A model generated the notes under the pieces. That model saw only the letters and a program-made list of their open reading frames with translations. It made no database searches and was not told the DNA's origin. From contig JACKHE010000005.1 in NCBI GenBank assembly GCA_020639135.1, positions 217,617 to 281,616 on the forward strand: a stretch of 64,000 bases of DNA. The letters are read 5' to 3'. Positions 44,967 to 52,082 of the stretch are shown here, piece by piece. Both the position numbers and the translations under genes were made by a program. Each line of letters opens with the position of its first letter. Position 1 is the first letter of the stretch. Source of the stretch: Phycisphaeraceae bacterium. Its GTDB lineage: Bacteria; Planctomycetota; Phycisphaerae; Phycisphaerales; UBA1924.

Positions 44967-46123
44967 GGCGTCGCTCCGGGCGTGTCGGTCTGGTCGGGAG
45001 GATCCGTCGCATCGCCGTCCTGATTGTCGGCGTTCGGGGCGGCCTCCTGCGGTGCTTCCTGGGCCTCCGTGGACGCTTCCTGCTCGGGGAGGGGCGTTGC
45101 CCAGCCCCGCTGCTCCATCGTCCGCAGCGCGACCCCGGCGGCCTGCGATCCCGGGTATTCCCGGACCAGCCGCTTGAGCGTGTACCGCGCCGAGGGCGCA
45201 TCGCCGCGCTGGAAGTACCACCGCGCCGTGTCGAGGAGCTGGTCCGCGCTGGCCTCGTCGATGGCGACGAGCTGGGCCCGGCCCAGGCCCTCCTTCTCGG
45301 CGGCGATCGGGTAGAGCAGGAGCAGCCGCTTGATCTGTTCGCGCGCGTCCAGCAGCGAGGCGCCGTCGTAGGTCGGCCCCCGGTACAGCGCGATGTTGGC
45401 GCGGATCGCCAGGGTCAGCGCCTCGACGCGGCGCTGGCCCCTGGGGTAGTTCGCCAGGTAGATGTCGCTCATCGTCGTGGCGAGCTGGAGCTGGCCGGTG
45501 CGGTAGTAGTAGTCCATCACCTCGATCGCGGCGCGCTCGGCGAGCTCGCTCTGCGGCATGCGCTCCTGGATGCGCAGCAGCGCCTCGATCGCGTCGTCGG
45601 CGGCGCTCTCGAGGCGGAATCCGAGCAGGCGCCGCCTGAGCCCGCCCAGGTACAGCTTCGCGATGCCGAACTGCCGCTCGAGCGCGACGGGGAAGACCTC
45701 GCTCTCCGGGAAGCGTTCGGCGATGTTGATCTCGTAGTCCGCCAGGGCGTGCCACTCGCGGTCCATCGCCAGAAGGCAGTCCCCGCGGAGCAGGTAGGCG
45801 TTGGGCAGCCACGGGGAATCGCCCCCCACGTACTCGATCCCCCGGTCGGTCTTGACCCGGGGGTTCTCCGACTTGGGATCGTTCTCCCGGATCCACTTGT
45901 CGATGATCGCGTACGCGCGGCCCGGCGAGCCATCAACCAGGATCGACCTCGCCTCGGCGATCACCGCCTCCGGCGTCCCGGGCTCGGGCCTGGCCACCTC
46001 CACCCAGCCCTCGTTGTCGTCGAGGTTGTACTCGACGGACTGCGCCAGAGCGCCCGCCGGGATGCACCACAACGCGAGGGCGCCGGGGAGCGCCGGGATG
46101 AGCGTGAAGAGGGATCTGACCAT
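44963..46123 (-). CDS. secreted TPR protein, BamD-like
   Basis: 386 residues from ATG 46123 with signal peptide FTLIPALPGALALWCIPAGA. The rest is helical repeat: PNAYLLRGDCLLAMDREWHA, ADYEINIAERFPESEVFPVA, DAIEALLRIQERMPQSELAE and QLLDTARWYFQRGDAPSARY. These read as TPRs with the spacing of BamD/YfiO-type proteins of the outer-membrane assembly machine (inference). A Gln/Glu/Pro-rich tail ends it. It is coupled (ATGA) to the LptE-like gene, consistent with envelope assembly. TATCGT lies 7 bases before its start. Confidence 0.72.
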   Translation of the reverse strand: MVRSLFTLIPALPGALALWCIPAGALAQSVEYNLDDNEGWVEVARPEPGTPEAVIAEARSILVDGSPGRAYAIIDKWIRENDPKSENPRVKTDRGIEYVGGDSPWLPNAYLLRGDCLLAMDREWHALADYEINIAERFPESEVFPVALERQFGIAKLYLGGLRRRLLGFRLESAADDAIEALLRIQERMPQSELAERAAIEVMDYYYRTGQLQLATTMSDIYLANYPRGQRRVEALTLAIRANIALYRGPTYDGASLLDAREQIKRLLLLYPIAAEKEGLGRAQLVAIDEASADQLLDTARWYFQRGDAPSARYTLKRLVREYPGSQAAGVALRTMEQRGWATPLPEQEASTEAQEAPQEAAPNADNQDGDATDPPDQTDTPGATP

Positions 46124-46130
46124 CGGCGAC

Positions 46131-46136
46131 ACGATA
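46131..46136 (-). promoter_or_regulatory. -10-like box, leaderless type, TPR gene
   Basis: TATCGT on the minus strand, 7 bases before the ATG at 46123. Confidence 0.3.
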
Positions 46137-46157
46137 CCGAACAGGGCGCGTCCCGTC

Positions 46158-47426
46158 CTACCGGCGGGGGTTCCGAGGCGATGTGGCGCCGGGTGTGGAT
46201 GAGCGGCCGCCCCGGCCGCCGTTCCGCGCGGCGCCGGGTCCGAGGGGGCCGGTCTGGGGTTGCGACTCGGGCTCGGCTTGCTCTTCCCGGGGGTGCGGCT
46301 CCTCGGCGTGGTTGTGCGCATCGTCCTCATCGCTGATGCGGCCGAAGATCAGGCGCCCGGCGCTCGTCTGGAGCGAGTTGGTCACGGTGATGGTGACGAC
46401 CTCGCCGATGCGGCCGCCGCCATCGACGGCGACGATCATCGTCCCGTCGTCGAGGTAGCCGACGCCCTGGCCGGCCTGCTCGCCCTGACGGATGATCCGG
46501 ATGTCGAACTCCTCGCCCGGCGCCGCCTGGGTCTTGACCGAGTTGGCGACGTCGTTCATGTTCAGCACCTGGACGCCCTTGATGCCGGCGATGCGTTCCA
46601 GGGCGGCGTCGGTGGTGACGATGGTGGCGTTGGTCTGGAGCGCGTACTCGACGATCATCTGATCGACGTTCTTGCCGGGGACGATGGCGTCGTCGATGGT
46701 GACGTCCAGCCGCGGCGAGCGCTGGAGCTTGGAGATGATGTCCAGCCCGCGCCTGCCGCGCTGGCGTTTGCCCTTGTCGGCGGAGTCCGCCAGGGCCTGG
46801 AGCTCACCCAGGACGAAGGTGGGGATGAGGATGGGCGCCTGCGTGACGCCGGTCTCGGCCAGGCCCAGGAAGCGTCCGTCGATGACGGTGCTGGTGTCGA
46901 GCGTCAGGGGGCGCGCGCCCCTGATCTGCTTGGCGAACTCGACATAAGGGATGACCAGGCGGAAGTCGTCCTGGGTCTGGAGGACGATCGTGATGCCCAG
47001 GTAACTGCACGCGACGCCGATGAGGATCTGGATCGCGCCGATGACAGTCTTGGACTCGAAATTGGCGAGTTGGGTGATCAGGTCCACGATGAAGCCGATC
47101 GCGACCGCCGCGAGGATGCCCGCCATCAGCCCCATGAAGACGCCGGAGACAGTCTGGAGTTTCTTGTTGGGCGTTGCGATGTCGATCAGGATGACGCTCA
47201 TGCACAGCGCGGCGCTGACAAGCGTGGGCCACCACCACTGGCTTGCGATGCGGAACGCGGTGGCGTCGTTCGTGCTGCTCTCGGACTCGCCAGCGAACTT
47301 GAAGATCGCGATAAACGTGACCGCGATCCACAGGAGGAGGAAGATCGACCGGATCGCCCAGAGCAGGGCGGTGCTCTGCCTCTGGAGCGAATACTCCTCC
47401 CGCCTGATGTCCCGGGCGCTGCTCAT
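46158..47426 (-). CDS. PIN-TRAM integral membrane protein (YacL-type)
   Basis: 422 residues. About four membrane helices in the first 155 residues (LLWAIRSIFLLLWIAVTFIA, then the pairs near 65-150). A PIN nuclease-like domain follows: LTLDTSTVIDGRF, PILIPTFVLGELQALADSAD, RRGLDIISKL, VDQMIVEYALQTNATIVTTD, with the acidic residues of the PIN active site (D, E, D, D). A TRAM domain comes next (GEEFDIRIIRQGEQAGQGVG). The C-terminal tail is Pro/Gly-rich and disordered. Homologues are YacL/YacP-type proteins; role in RNA metabolism is inferred. Confidence 0.88.
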   Translation of the reverse strand: MSSARDIRREEYSLQRQSTALLWAIRSIFLLLWIAVTFIAIFKFAGESESSTNDATAFRIASQWWWPTLVSAALCMSVILIDIATPNKKLQTVSGVFMGLMAGILAAVAIGFIVDLITQLANFESKTVIGAIQILIGVACSYLGITIVLQTQDDFRLVIPYVEFAKQIRGARPLTLDTSTVIDGRFLGLAETGVTQAPILIPTFVLGELQALADSADKGKRQRGRRGLDIISKLQRSPRLDVTIDDAIVPGKNVDQMIVEYALQTNATIVTTDAALERIAGIKGVQVLNMNDVANSVKTQAAPGEEFDIRIIRQGEQAGQGVGYLDDGTMIVAVDGGGRIGEVVTITVTNSLQTSAGRLIFGRISDEDDAHNHAEEPHPREEQAEPESQPQTGPLGPGAARNGGRGGRSSTPGATSPRNPRR

Positions 47427-47434
47427 CAGGGGAA

Positions 47435-47440
47435 AGTGTA
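47435..47440 (-). promoter_or_regulatory. -10-like box for the PIN-TRAM gene
   Basis: TACACT on the minus strand, 8 bases before the ATG at 47426. Confidence 0.35.
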
Positions 47441-47460
47441 CGCGACCGGGGTCCGGTGGC

Positions 47461-47466
47461 TACGAT
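47461..47466 (+). promoter_or_regulatory. -10 box of the SRP RNA gene
   Basis: TACGAT, 7 bases before the inferred 5' end at 47474. A -35 is not clear. Confidence 0.45.
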
Positions 47467-47473
47467 GGGCCCA

Positions 47474-47613
47474 GGAGGCCACGCCTCGGGGTTGACGGCC
47501 GGGCCCGGTGCGCGGGTGGCCCGTGAACCTGGTCAGGGCTTGATCGCAGCAGCCATAAGCGGCCGTCGCCCGGCGCCGCCGGTGACCTGGCCGTCAACCC
47601 CGAGGCGTCCTCC
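47474..47613 (+). ncRNA. ffs: signal recognition particle RNA (4.5S type)
   Basis: A perfect 20-base inverted repeat (47481-47500 with 47589-47608), extended outward by GGAGG/CCTCC, closes a hairpin whose interior has the bacterial SRP motif: GTGAACCTGGTCAGG, a small apical loop, AGCAGCCATAAGCGG. The symmetric-loop strands TCAGG and AGCAG, bound by the Ffh M domain, are intact. Position supports the call: SRP RNA directly precedes dnaX-ybaB-recR, as scr does in Bacillus. The apical loop reads GC-TTGATC-GC instead of the usual GGAA tetraloop. Ends are inferred from the helix. Length about 140 bases. Confidence 0.85.
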
Positions 47614-47650
47614 GGCCCCGTCCGCGCCCGAACCGCGCCCTCCACTCGCC

Positions 47651-48826
47651 ATGTCCTACACCGTCCTGGCACGCCGATACCGCTCGCAGAGCTTCGACGA
47701 GGTCGTCGGGCAGGAGCACATCGCGCGCACCCTCCGCAACGCTATCGACCTCGAACGCACCGCCCACGCGTACCTCTTCGTCGGGACGCGCGGCGTCGGG
47801 AAGACCTCGATGGCGAGGCTCTTCGCCAAAGCACTCAACACGACGGACAGCCCCGAACGCGAGGCTGTCGAACGCACCATCATGTCGGGCGAGGACGTCG
47901 ATGTCATCGAGATCGACGCCGCCAGCCACGGCGGCGTGGATGACGCGCGGGACCTGATCGCCAACGCGACCTACCGCCCCATGCGTGGGCCCTACAAGAT
48001 CTACATCATCGACGAGGTCCACATGCTCTCGCAGGCGGCGTTCAACGCGCTGCTCAAGACCATGGAGGAGCCCCCCGAGCACGTGAAGTTCATCCTGTGC
48101 ACGACCGAGGCGCACAAGGTCCCGGCGACCATCCAGTCGCGGTGCCAGCGGTTCGACTTCCGCGCGATCAACACCGACGCCATCGCGAAGCACCTGACGC
48201 GCGTCCTCGGGCAGGAGGGGATCGCGGCGTCGGAGGACCTGGTCTTCGCCGTGGCGCGCCTGGGCAACGGGTCGATGCGCGATGCGCTGTCCATCCTCGA
48301 CCGCCTGCTCGCGGCGCTGGAGCCCGGCGCGACGCTCGACCTGGAGCTCCTCCAGCGGCTGATGGGCCTGCCCGAGCGGCAGGTGATGCACGAGCTGATC
48401 GCCGCCTTCGCCGGCAGCGATCCCGCGGCCGCCATGGAGCACAGCGACGAGCTCGTCCGGCGCGGCATCGCGGTCGATCAGCTGCTCGTCTCGCTCGCCG
48501 AGGCGCTGCGCGACCTGATGGTGCTGCGCGTCTGCGGCGATGGCACGACGCTCGTGGAAGCCTCGCAGAACGCGCGTCAGGAGATGGCGGCGCTCGCGTC
48601 GCGTTTCGACGCCCCGGCGCTCGTGCACATGGTCGCGCTCGTCGAGAGCGTGGGCCTGTCGATGAAGAACGCCGTCTCGCAGCGGGCGATGTTCGACGCG
48701 CTGATGGTGCGGATGGCGATGACGGAGAAGCTCGCCGACGCGGCGGCTCTGCTCCGCGGCGCCCCGGCGGCGGCGCGGGTCCCGGCGAGGTCCGCTTCCC
48801 GGGGGAGCCCGCCAAAAAAAGCCTGA
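47651..48826 (+). CDS. dnaX: DNA polymerase III gamma-type subunit (zero-frame dnaX product)
   Basis: Clamp-loader ATPase. In the zero frame it has 391 residues from ATG 47651 (MSYTVLARRYRSQSFDEVVG). Walker A is GTRGVGKTSMARLFAKAL, with VDVIEIDAASHGGVDDARDL, Walker B IIDEVHMLSQAAFNALLKTM and sensor QSRCQRFDFR. The four zinc-binding cysteines normally found before DVIEIDAAS are missing. The frame ends at TGA 48824-48826, one codon after a run of seven A (48814-48820). The -1 frame continues to 49290 with a typical tau C-terminus, so both short and long products are expected. It is followed by ybaB and recR. Confidence 0.92.
   Translation: MSYTVLARRYRSQSFDEVVGQEHIARTLRNAIDLERTAHAYLFVGTRGVGKTSMARLFAKALNTTDSPEREAVERTIMSGEDVDVIEIDAASHGGVDDARDLIANATYRPMRGPYKIYIIDEVHMLSQAAFNALLKTMEEPPEHVKFILCTTEAHKVPATIQSRCQRFDFRAINTDAIAKHLTRVLGQEGIAASEDLVFAVARLGNGSMRDALSILDRLLAALEPGATLDLELLQRLMGLPERQVMHELIAAFAGSDPAAAMEHSDELVRRGIAVDQLLVSLAEALRDLMVLRVCGDGTTLVEASQNARQEMAALASRFDAPALVHMVALVESVGLSMKNAVSQRAMFDALMVRMAMTEKLADAAALLRGAPAAARVPARSASRGSPPKKA
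48814..48820 (+). promoter_or_regulatory. slippery A7 site of programmed -1 frameshift in dnaX
   Basis: Zero-frame codons are CCA AAA AAA GCC TGA. A -1 slip on the seven A gives AAA AAA AGC CTG and opens the tau frame. A Shine-Dalgarno-like GGGGGAG lies 7 bases upstream (48801-48807 region), and a CGGC-GGGC-GCCG stem starts 6 bases downstream (48827-48838). This is the same three-part layout as in E. coli dnaX. Confidence 0.7.
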
Positions 48827-49290
48827 CGGCGGGCGCCGAGGGCGGGACGGCTTCCGAGGAGCCTCCCACGCCTGAACGCGGCTCGCCGGAACCGAAACCA
48901 AAGCAGAAACCGAAGCCGGCCCGGCCGGCGCCCGCCGACCCCGACGCGGTGTGGAGCGCCGTGTGCGCGGTCGCCGACGAGACGATGGCGATGCGCACGC
49001 TTTTCCGGGAGCTGGAGCTGACGTCGCTCAAGGAAGGCGTCGCGACGCTCCACCTGCGGGACCCCTCCTACGGCTCGGTCGCCGGGAGCCGACGAGAGCA
49101 GATCGCCGAGATCTTCCAGCGCATCGTCGGCGCGCCGATCCGCGTCGAGCTGGGCCTGCCGCAGGCCGCCCCGGAACAGGAGCGGGGCCCAATCGACGAC
49201 CCGGTCGTCGATGACCCGGTGGTGCGGCAGGCGAAGGACCTCTTCGGCGGGACGATCGTCAGCGTCGAGGTGGAACGCGGAACGGACTGA
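48814..49290 (+). CDS. dnaX: dnaX tau-specific C-terminal extension (reached by -1 frameshift)
   Basis: The -1 frame gives about 155 further residues: a Lys/Pro-rich linker (PEPKPKQKPKPARPAPADPD), then a domain (VWSAVCAVADETMAMRTLFR, EQIAEIFQRIVGAPIRVELG) like the C-terminal domain of DnaX tau, and an acidic tail. The total long product would be about 546 residues. It has no start of its own. A sequencing error in the A-run is the alternative explanation. Confidence 0.75.
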   Translation, partial: KKSLTAGAEGGTASEEPPTPERGSPEPKPKQKPKPARPAPADPDAVWSAVCAVADETMAMRTLFRELELTSLKEGVATLHLRDPSYGSVAGSRREQIAEIFQRIVGAPIRVELGLPQAAPEQERGPIDDPVVDDPVVRQAKDLFGGTIVSVEVERGTD

Positions 49291-49320
49291 ACCCAACGCG
49301 CATCAGGCGCCGGAGCGAAC

Positions 49321-49683
49321 ATGTTCAACCAGATGAAGGCGATGGGCGCCGTCGCGGGGCTGCTCAAGAACAAAGAGAAACTCAGGGAGAAGGCCGACGA
49401 GGTAAAGGTCAGGCTGGAGACGACGCGCGTCTTCGGCGAGGCCGGCGGCGGCGCCGTCCGCGTCACCTGCACCTGCCGGCTTGTCGTCGAGCGCATCGAG
49501 ATCGCCCCGGCGCTGGCGACGGGCGCCGAGACGGCGGAGCTGGAACGGATGGTCGAGGCCGGCGTCAACGATGCGCTGGAGAAGGCGCAGGACCGGGCCA
49601 AGGCGATCATCGCGCAGGCCGCCGATGAGATGGGCCTGGGTGAGGTCCTGGGCCAGGGCGATCTCGCGGGGCTGCTGGGCTGA
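49321..49683 (+). CDS. ybaB: YbaB/EbfC-type nucleoid-associated protein
   Basis: 120 residues. An N-terminal helical MFNQMKAMGAVAGLLKNKEK is followed by the YbaB core: GEAGGGAVRVTCTCRLVVER, the conserved GxG patch and long C-terminal helix (VEAGVNDALEKAQDRAKAI). It binds DNA as a dimer in other bacteria. It lies between dnaX and recR in the conserved order. The Shine-Dalgarno GGAG is 8 bases before the ATG. Confidence 0.9.
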   Translation: MFNQMKAMGAVAGLLKNKEKLREKADEVKVRLETTRVFGEAGGGAVRVTCTCRLVVERIEIAPALATGAETAELERMVEAGVNDALEKAQDRAKAIIAQAADEMGLGEVLGQGDLAGLLG

Positions 49684-49719
49684 TGTGGGCGACATCGCCG
49701 GTGTATCATGCACCGAGCG

Positions 49720-50385
49720 ATGCCCTCAAAACAGCGTGACAATCAGGGATCCGCCAGGAACGGCTCGGCCTATCCCGAGCCCGTCGAGCGCCTGATCGAG
49801 ACGCTCGCCAGGCTCCCGGGGATCGGGCGCCGGACGGCGGAGCGGCTCGCGTTCTACGTGCTGAAATCACCCGCGGAGGAGGCGGACCGGCTCGCGGCGG
49901 CGCTGCGCGACGTCAAGCGCGCCGTCCGGCACTGCCGGGTTTGTTACAACCTCACGCAGAGCGACCCGTGCCCCATCTGCGCGGACGGGTCGCGCGACCG
50001 CGCCTCGGTCCTGATCGTCGAGCAGCCCAAGGACTGCATCGCGCTCGAGCAGACGGGCGTCCACCGGGGGCTGTACCACGTCCTGATGGGGCGCATCAGC
50101 CCGCTCGACGGCGTCACGCCGGCGCACCTGACGATCGACGACCTGCTCGCAAGATTCGACGACCCGTCGCGCAACCCCGGCGGCGTGCGCCCCACCGAGG
50201 CGGTTCTGGGACTCAACCCCACGCTCGAGGGCGACGGCACGGCGCTCTACCTTGCCGGCGAACTCAGGAAGCGTGGGGTCGCGGTGACGAGGCTGGCGCG
50301 GGGGCTGCCCTCGGGTGGGCAGCTCGAGTACGTCTCGCGGGCCGTGCTGGCCGATGCGATCGCCGGGCGGCAGCGTATGGAGTGA
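49720..50385 (+). CDS. recR: recombination mediator RecR
   Basis: 221 residues from ATG 49720; an ATG at 49708 is in frame but overlaps a -10-like TATCAT. HhH segment LARLPGIGRRTAERLAFY, zinc finger CRVCYNLTQSDPCPIC, Toprim domain VLIVEQPKDCIALEQTGVHR then GLYHVLMGRISPLDG, and C-terminal LARGLPSGGQLEYV. It acts with RecO/RecF in gap repair. It closes the SRP RNA-dnaX-ybaB-recR group. Confidence 0.95.
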   Translation: MPSKQRDNQGSARNGSAYPEPVERLIETLARLPGIGRRTAERLAFYVLKSPAEEADRLAAALRDVKRAVRHCRVCYNLTQSDPCPICADGSRDRASVLIVEQPKDCIALEQTGVHRGLYHVLMGRISPLDGVTPAHLTIDDLLARFDDPSRNPGGVRPTEAVLGLNPTLEGDGTALYLAGELRKRGVAVTRLARGLPSGGQLEYVSRAVLADAIAGRQRME

Positions 50386-50480
50386 TCCCGCGGCCCGGAT
50401 CCACCCGTTTCCGCCGCCTGAATCCGCGGGACCATCATCGCAACGGCGCGTCGGCGCCGATACATTGGTGGTCCACAGCC

Positions 50481-52025
50481 ATGCGTTTCGACACCTCACA
50501 ATCCATGCGTCTGGGCCAGCAGATGAAGCTGGCGCCGAGGATGATCCAGTCGATGGAAATCCTCCAGCTGTCGGCGCAGGCGTTGGAGGAGCGGATCGAG
50601 CAGGAGCTGGAGAACAACGCCACGCTGGAGCTGGCGGGCCCCGAGTCGGAGGAGCACGCTGAGCGCGAGCGTTCCGGCGACGACAACGGCACGCTCATCC
50701 AGGAGCGAGAGCTCGACCTGGACAACGAGACCGGCGCCGATGACTTCGAGCGGCTGCGCGAGATGGAATCCAGCTACTCGGAGGCGTTCGACAACGAGTA
50801 CTCCGCGGCCCGCGCCACGAGCGACGACGGCGAGTCCCGGTTCCGCGAACGCATCCACCAGGACGGCGAGCGCGACGCGAAGATGGACGCGATGGCCAAC
50901 ACCGCCTCGCGCACCGAATCGCTGGGCGAACAGCTGCTCAGGCAGTGGGGGCTGGCCTCGGTGGACGACCGGACGAGGGCGCTGGGCGAGCTGGTCATCG
51001 GGTTCATCGACGACGACGGGCTGGTCCACGCCGGACCCGGGGAGATCGCCGCCAAGGCGCCGCCCGGGGAGCCGGCGCCGACGGCCGAGGAGATCGAGGA
51101 CGCGATCCTGGCGCTGCAGCGCACGCTCGAGCCCACGGGGATCGCGGCGCGGGACGTCCGGGAGTGCATCCTGCTGCAGCTCGACGCGCTGGAGCGCGAC
51201 GAGGGCGAGAGCTACGACACCGAGCGCGAGCTCATCCAGAATCACTACGACGACCTGCTGCGCAACCGCCTGCCGCGGATCGCCGAGCGATCGGGGCTGG
51301 CGATCGAGCAGATCACGCGTGCGATCGAGCGGATGCACCGGCTGGACTTCGCGCCGGGCCGGCGCCTGGCCGCGGGCGAGCTCAGCGCCGTGACGCCGGA
51401 CGTGATCGTGGTGTACGACGAGGAGAGCGACCGGTACATCCCGGCGCTCAACGACCGGATGACGCGGTCGCTGCGGATCAACGAGGACTACCTGAAGATG
51501 GCGCGCGACAAGTCCGTCGAGAAGCAGACGCGCGACTTCATCAAGACGAACCTCCGCAACGCGCAGTGGCTGCTCGACGCGGTCAGTCAGCGGGCGCACA
51601 CGCTGCTCCGCGTCGTCAACGTCGTGTGCAGCGCCCAGCGCGACTTCTTCGACGAGGGCCCCGAGGCCCTGCGGCCGCTGCCCATGACACAGGTCGCCGA
51701 CCAGCTCGGCATCCACGTCGCCACCGTCTCCCGCGCCGTCAGCGGCAAGTACATCGACACCCCCCGCGGCGTCTTCCCGCTGCGGCAGTTCTTCTCGGGG
51801 GGCACGCAGACCGACTCCGGCGAGGAGGTCAGCTGGGACGCCGTCCGCGCCAAGCTCAAGGAGCTCGTGGACAACGAGGACAAGGGCAACCCGCTCAGCG
51901 ACGATGCGCTGGCCGAGGCGCTCAAGGAGACCGGCGTTGAGATCGCCCGGCGGACCGTCGCCAAGTACCGGGGTCAGCTCTCGATCCCCAGCGCGAGGCT
52001 CCGACGCCGGTTCGGCACGGAATAG
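50481..52025 (+). CDS. rpoN: RNA polymerase sigma-54 factor
   Basis: 514 residues from ATG 50481 (MRFDTSQSMRLGQQMKLAPR). Region I (LAPRMIQSMEILQLSAQALE) interacts with activators, region II is acidic. The core-binding domain follows (IARDVRECILLQL-type). The DNA-binding part has RPLPMTQVADQLGIHVATVS and the RpoN box at residues 489-497, ARRTVAKYR. It recognises -24/-12 promoters and needs an AAA activator; none is visible in the window. It lies 95 bases after recR. Confidence 0.96.
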   Translation: MRFDTSQSMRLGQQMKLAPRMIQSMEILQLSAQALEERIEQELENNATLELAGPESEEHAERERSGDDNGTLIQERELDLDNETGADDFERLREMESSYSEAFDNEYSAARATSDDGESRFRERIHQDGERDAKMDAMANTASRTESLGEQLLRQWGLASVDDRTRALGELVIGFIDDDGLVHAGPGEIAAKAPPGEPAPTAEEIEDAILALQRTLEPTGIAARDVRECILLQLDALERDEGESYDTERELIQNHYDDLLRNRLPRIAERSGLAIEQITRAIERMHRLDFAPGRRLAAGELSAVTPDVIVVYDEESDRYIPALNDRMTRSLRINEDYLKMARDKSVEKQTRDFIKTNLRNAQWLLDAVSQRAHTLLRVVNVVCSAQRDFFDEGPEALRPLPMTQVADQLGIHVATVSRAVSGKYIDTPRGVFPLRQFFSGGTQTDSGEEVSWDAVRAKLKELVDNEDKGNPLSDDALAEALKETGVEIARRTVAKYRGQLSIPSARLRRRFGTE

Positions 52026-52031
52026 AAGAAC

Positions 52032-52081
52032 GCGCCACGACAACGCCCATGCGGCATTGTGGTGGCACGGTTTCGTGGCGC
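52032..52081. terminator. inverted repeat between rpoN and permease, possible bidirectional terminator
   Basis: GCGCCACGA (52032-52040) pairs with TCGTGGCGC (52073-52081), with a near-perfect inner stem CAACGCC/GGCATTG. No long T-run follows, so termination is uncertain. Confidence 0.45.
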
Positions 52082-52082
52082 A

